A program made the position numbers and the translations under genes. From NCBI GenBank assembly GCA_963977525.1, contig CAXBPC010000011.1, forward strand, positions 65,517-129,516: DNA of 64,000 bases. The letters are read 5' to 3'. How positions within the stretch are numbered: the stretch's first letter is position 1; every line of letters starts with the position of its first letter. Origin of the DNA: Ancylomarina sp963977525. GTDB lineage: Bacteria; Bacteroidota; Bacteroidia; Bacteroidales; Marinifilaceae. Positions 62,789 to 64,000 of the stretch are shown here, piece after piece. Below the pieces are notes generated by a model, which saw only the letters and a program-made list of their open reading frames with translations, had not been told where the DNA came from and did not search any database.

Positions 62789-63832
62789 TCAAATACCCTT
62801 AGAAAGTATCTCTTTATTTATGGCTTTAACCAAGGCTGGGCCTTCGTATATAAAACCTGTGTAGAGTTGAATAAGAGAAGCACCAGCATCTAGCTTTTCT
62901 AAAGCATCTTCCTTGCTCATTATACCACCTACACCGATAATAGGAATACTACCATTCGATTTCTCATGAATGTATCGAATCACCTCTGTGGATTTGTCTT
63001 TAAGAGGTTGACCGCTCAAACCACCAGCACCTACTTTTTTAATCTGCTCATCAGAATAGGATAAACCATCTCTCGAAATCGTTGTGTTAGTCGCAACAAT
63101 GCCATCAATCTTTGTTTCTTTTACAATGTCAATAATATCATCAAGCTGAGATTTATTAAGGTCTGGCGCTATTTTAAGAAGAATCGGTTTGATTTTTCCT
63201 TTGGAACAATTTATATACATCAAGTCACTCAAGAGCTTTTTTAGAGGTTCTTTATCTTGCAGTTCTCTTAAGTTTGGCGTGTTTGGCGAGCTCACATTTA
63301 CTACAAAGTAGTCGACAAGCGGGTAGAGGGCATCAAAACATTTGATATAATCACTTGTTGCATCTTCATTTGGGGTGAGTTTATTCTTACCAATGTTCCC
63401 ACCAATGAGAATTTGAGTTCTTTTTTTACGTAAACGCTGAACAACTTCTTCTACGCCTTCGTTATTAAATCCCATGCGATTTACCAAGGCCTTATCGTTT
63501 ACAAAGCGGAAAAGGCGTGGAAGAGGGTTTCCTGCTTGTGCTTTGGGTGTAACCGTACCAATTTCAATAAAACCAAAGCCCATACTTCCTAGAAAATCGA
63601 ATGCTTCAGCATTTTTATCTAAACCAGCTGCTAATCCAACAGGATTTTGAAATGTTAAACCAAATAAATTTCTCACAAGTCTAGGATCTTTAACGCTAAA
63701 CTGTGCTGAAACTATTGAGCGAATAAGCGCTGATCTTTGAAATAGCTTAAAGCATTTAAAAGTAAACTTATGAACGGTTTCTGGGTCGAACTGTAGAAGC
63801 ACAGGACGGATAAATAATCGGTATAAACTCAT
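62789..63832 (-). CDS. pyrD: Quinone-dependent dihydroorotate dehydrogenase (class 2)
   Basis: 347 residues. N-terminal membrane-associating extension (RLFIRPVLLQFDPETVHKF), then the FMN barrel: NPVGLAAGLDKNAEAFDFL, NVSSPNTPNLRELQ (catalytic Ser), VATNTTISRDG, GAGGLSGQPL and PIIGVGGIMS. It oxidises dihydroorotate to orotate in pyrimidine synthesis, passing electrons to quinone. Monocistronic. Confidence 0.95.
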   Translation of the reverse strand: MSLYRLFIRPVLLQFDPETVHKFTFKCFKLFQRSALIRSIVSAQFSVKDPRLVRNLFGLTFQNPVGLAAGLDKNAEAFDFLGSMGFGFIEIGTVTPKAQAGNPLPRLFRFVNDKALVNRMGFNNEGVEEVVQRLRKKRTQILIGGNIGKNKLTPNEDATSDYIKCFDALYPLVDYFVVNVSSPNTPNLRELQDKEPLKKLLSDLMYINCSKGKIKPILLKIAPDLNKSQLDDIIDIVKETKIDGIVATNTTISRDGLSYSDEQIKKVGAGGLSGQPLKDKSTEVIRYIHEKSNGSIPIIGVGGIMSKEDALEKLDAGASLIQLYTGFIYEGPALVKAINKEILSKGI

Positions 63833-63915
63833 CTATCTTAATTTTTTTATAAAGATAATAGGAATTTCATAATAAAAGAGGAGTGGGTCTTATTTGTGGG
63901 TGCGGGCATAAAAAA

Positions 63916-63939
63916 AGAGATTGCTATAAAACAATCTCT
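63916..63939 (-). terminator. Terminator behind tRNA-Lys
   Basis: AGAGATTG / CAATCTCT stem followed on the minus strand by a T run. Confidence 0.8.
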
Positions 63940-63946
63940 ATCTAAG

Positions 63947-64000
63947 TGATCCCTCTGGGGTTCGAACCCAGGACCCCATCATTAAAAGTGATGTGCTCTA
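63947..64000 (-). tRNA. tRNA-Lys(UUU), 5' end outside window
   Basis: Reading the minus strand: anticodon stem CATCA / TGATG around loop CTTTTAA (anticodon TTT), then the T arm CTGGG-TTCGAAC-CCCAG and acceptor AGGGATC plus discriminator A. CCA is not encoded. The D arm and 5' acceptor strand lie beyond position 64000. Confidence 0.88.

Overview
The window comes from an AT-rich member of the Bacteroidota, most likely a marine, facultatively anaerobic lineage of the order Marinilabiliales (inference from gene content; no rRNA gene is present). Signs are a fused B12-dependent acyl-CoA mutase, the long form of urocanate hydratase, bifunctional hisB and hisIE genes, a FISUMP-domain surface lipoprotein, scarce Shine-Dalgarno sequences, and a TATATTTG (-7 type) promoter in front of arsR.

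Layout. 1-7.9 kb: the 3' part of icmF, a small outer-membrane protein, an alanine-dehydrogenase-like (carboxyethylornithine-synthase-like) enzyme and a secreted S9 peptidase. 8-18.8 kb: a membrane polyferredoxin beside a His-rich small protein, an OsmC/isochorismatase/LysR group divergent from hutU, an aminotransferase bracketed by duplicated terminators, a lipoprotein, a YdcZ-type DMT protein, adenosine deaminase and a lipoprotein cyclophilin. 18.8-23.2 kb: a reductive dehalogenase locus with catalytic RdhA (Tat signal, two Fe-S motifs), the RdhB membrane anchor, an RdhC-like FMN/Fe-S membrane protein, a tiny overlapping membrane-peptide ORF and an upstream membrane-bound AraC-type regulator. 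This is the most striking metabolic feature.

25-41 kb and 59.7-61.9 kb are accessory DNA. They hold a stand-alone tyrosine recombinase, an IS91-type element carrying its own tyrosine recombinase plus a truncated second copy, a group II intron remnant, an IS3 orfA relic, hairpin-rich repeats, and three single-gene segments whose two ends are complementary to each other, as in integron gene cassettes. A partly decayed arsenic operon (intact arsR-arsD-arsA, then a collapsed arsC/acr3 relic) lies here. Two unrecognised ~210-residue protein genes, at opposite ends of the window, are each preceded by an array of about 21-bp degenerate repeats.

41-60 kb is mostly housekeeping: a MORN protein, a SlyD-type isomerase, a dicarboxylate/amino-acid symporter, and the complete histidine operon hisG-D-C-B-H-A-F-IE. 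The operon is read from the minus strand behind a tandemly duplicated leader: two His-rich leader peptides, each followed by its own terminator hairpin. Then come a YgjP-like metallopeptidase, a 1159-residue protein that is probably a pyrophosphate-dependent PEP carboxykinase, and a 5'-nucleotidase lipoprotein. The window ends with pyrD and a partial tRNA-Lys.

How it may work together: energy metabolism under low oxygen (RdhABC, polyferredoxins, PPi-PEPCK, IcmF) sits beside amino-acid and nucleotide pathways. The accessory islands look like sites of repeated insertion by several classes of element, some landing at the same repeat sequence.
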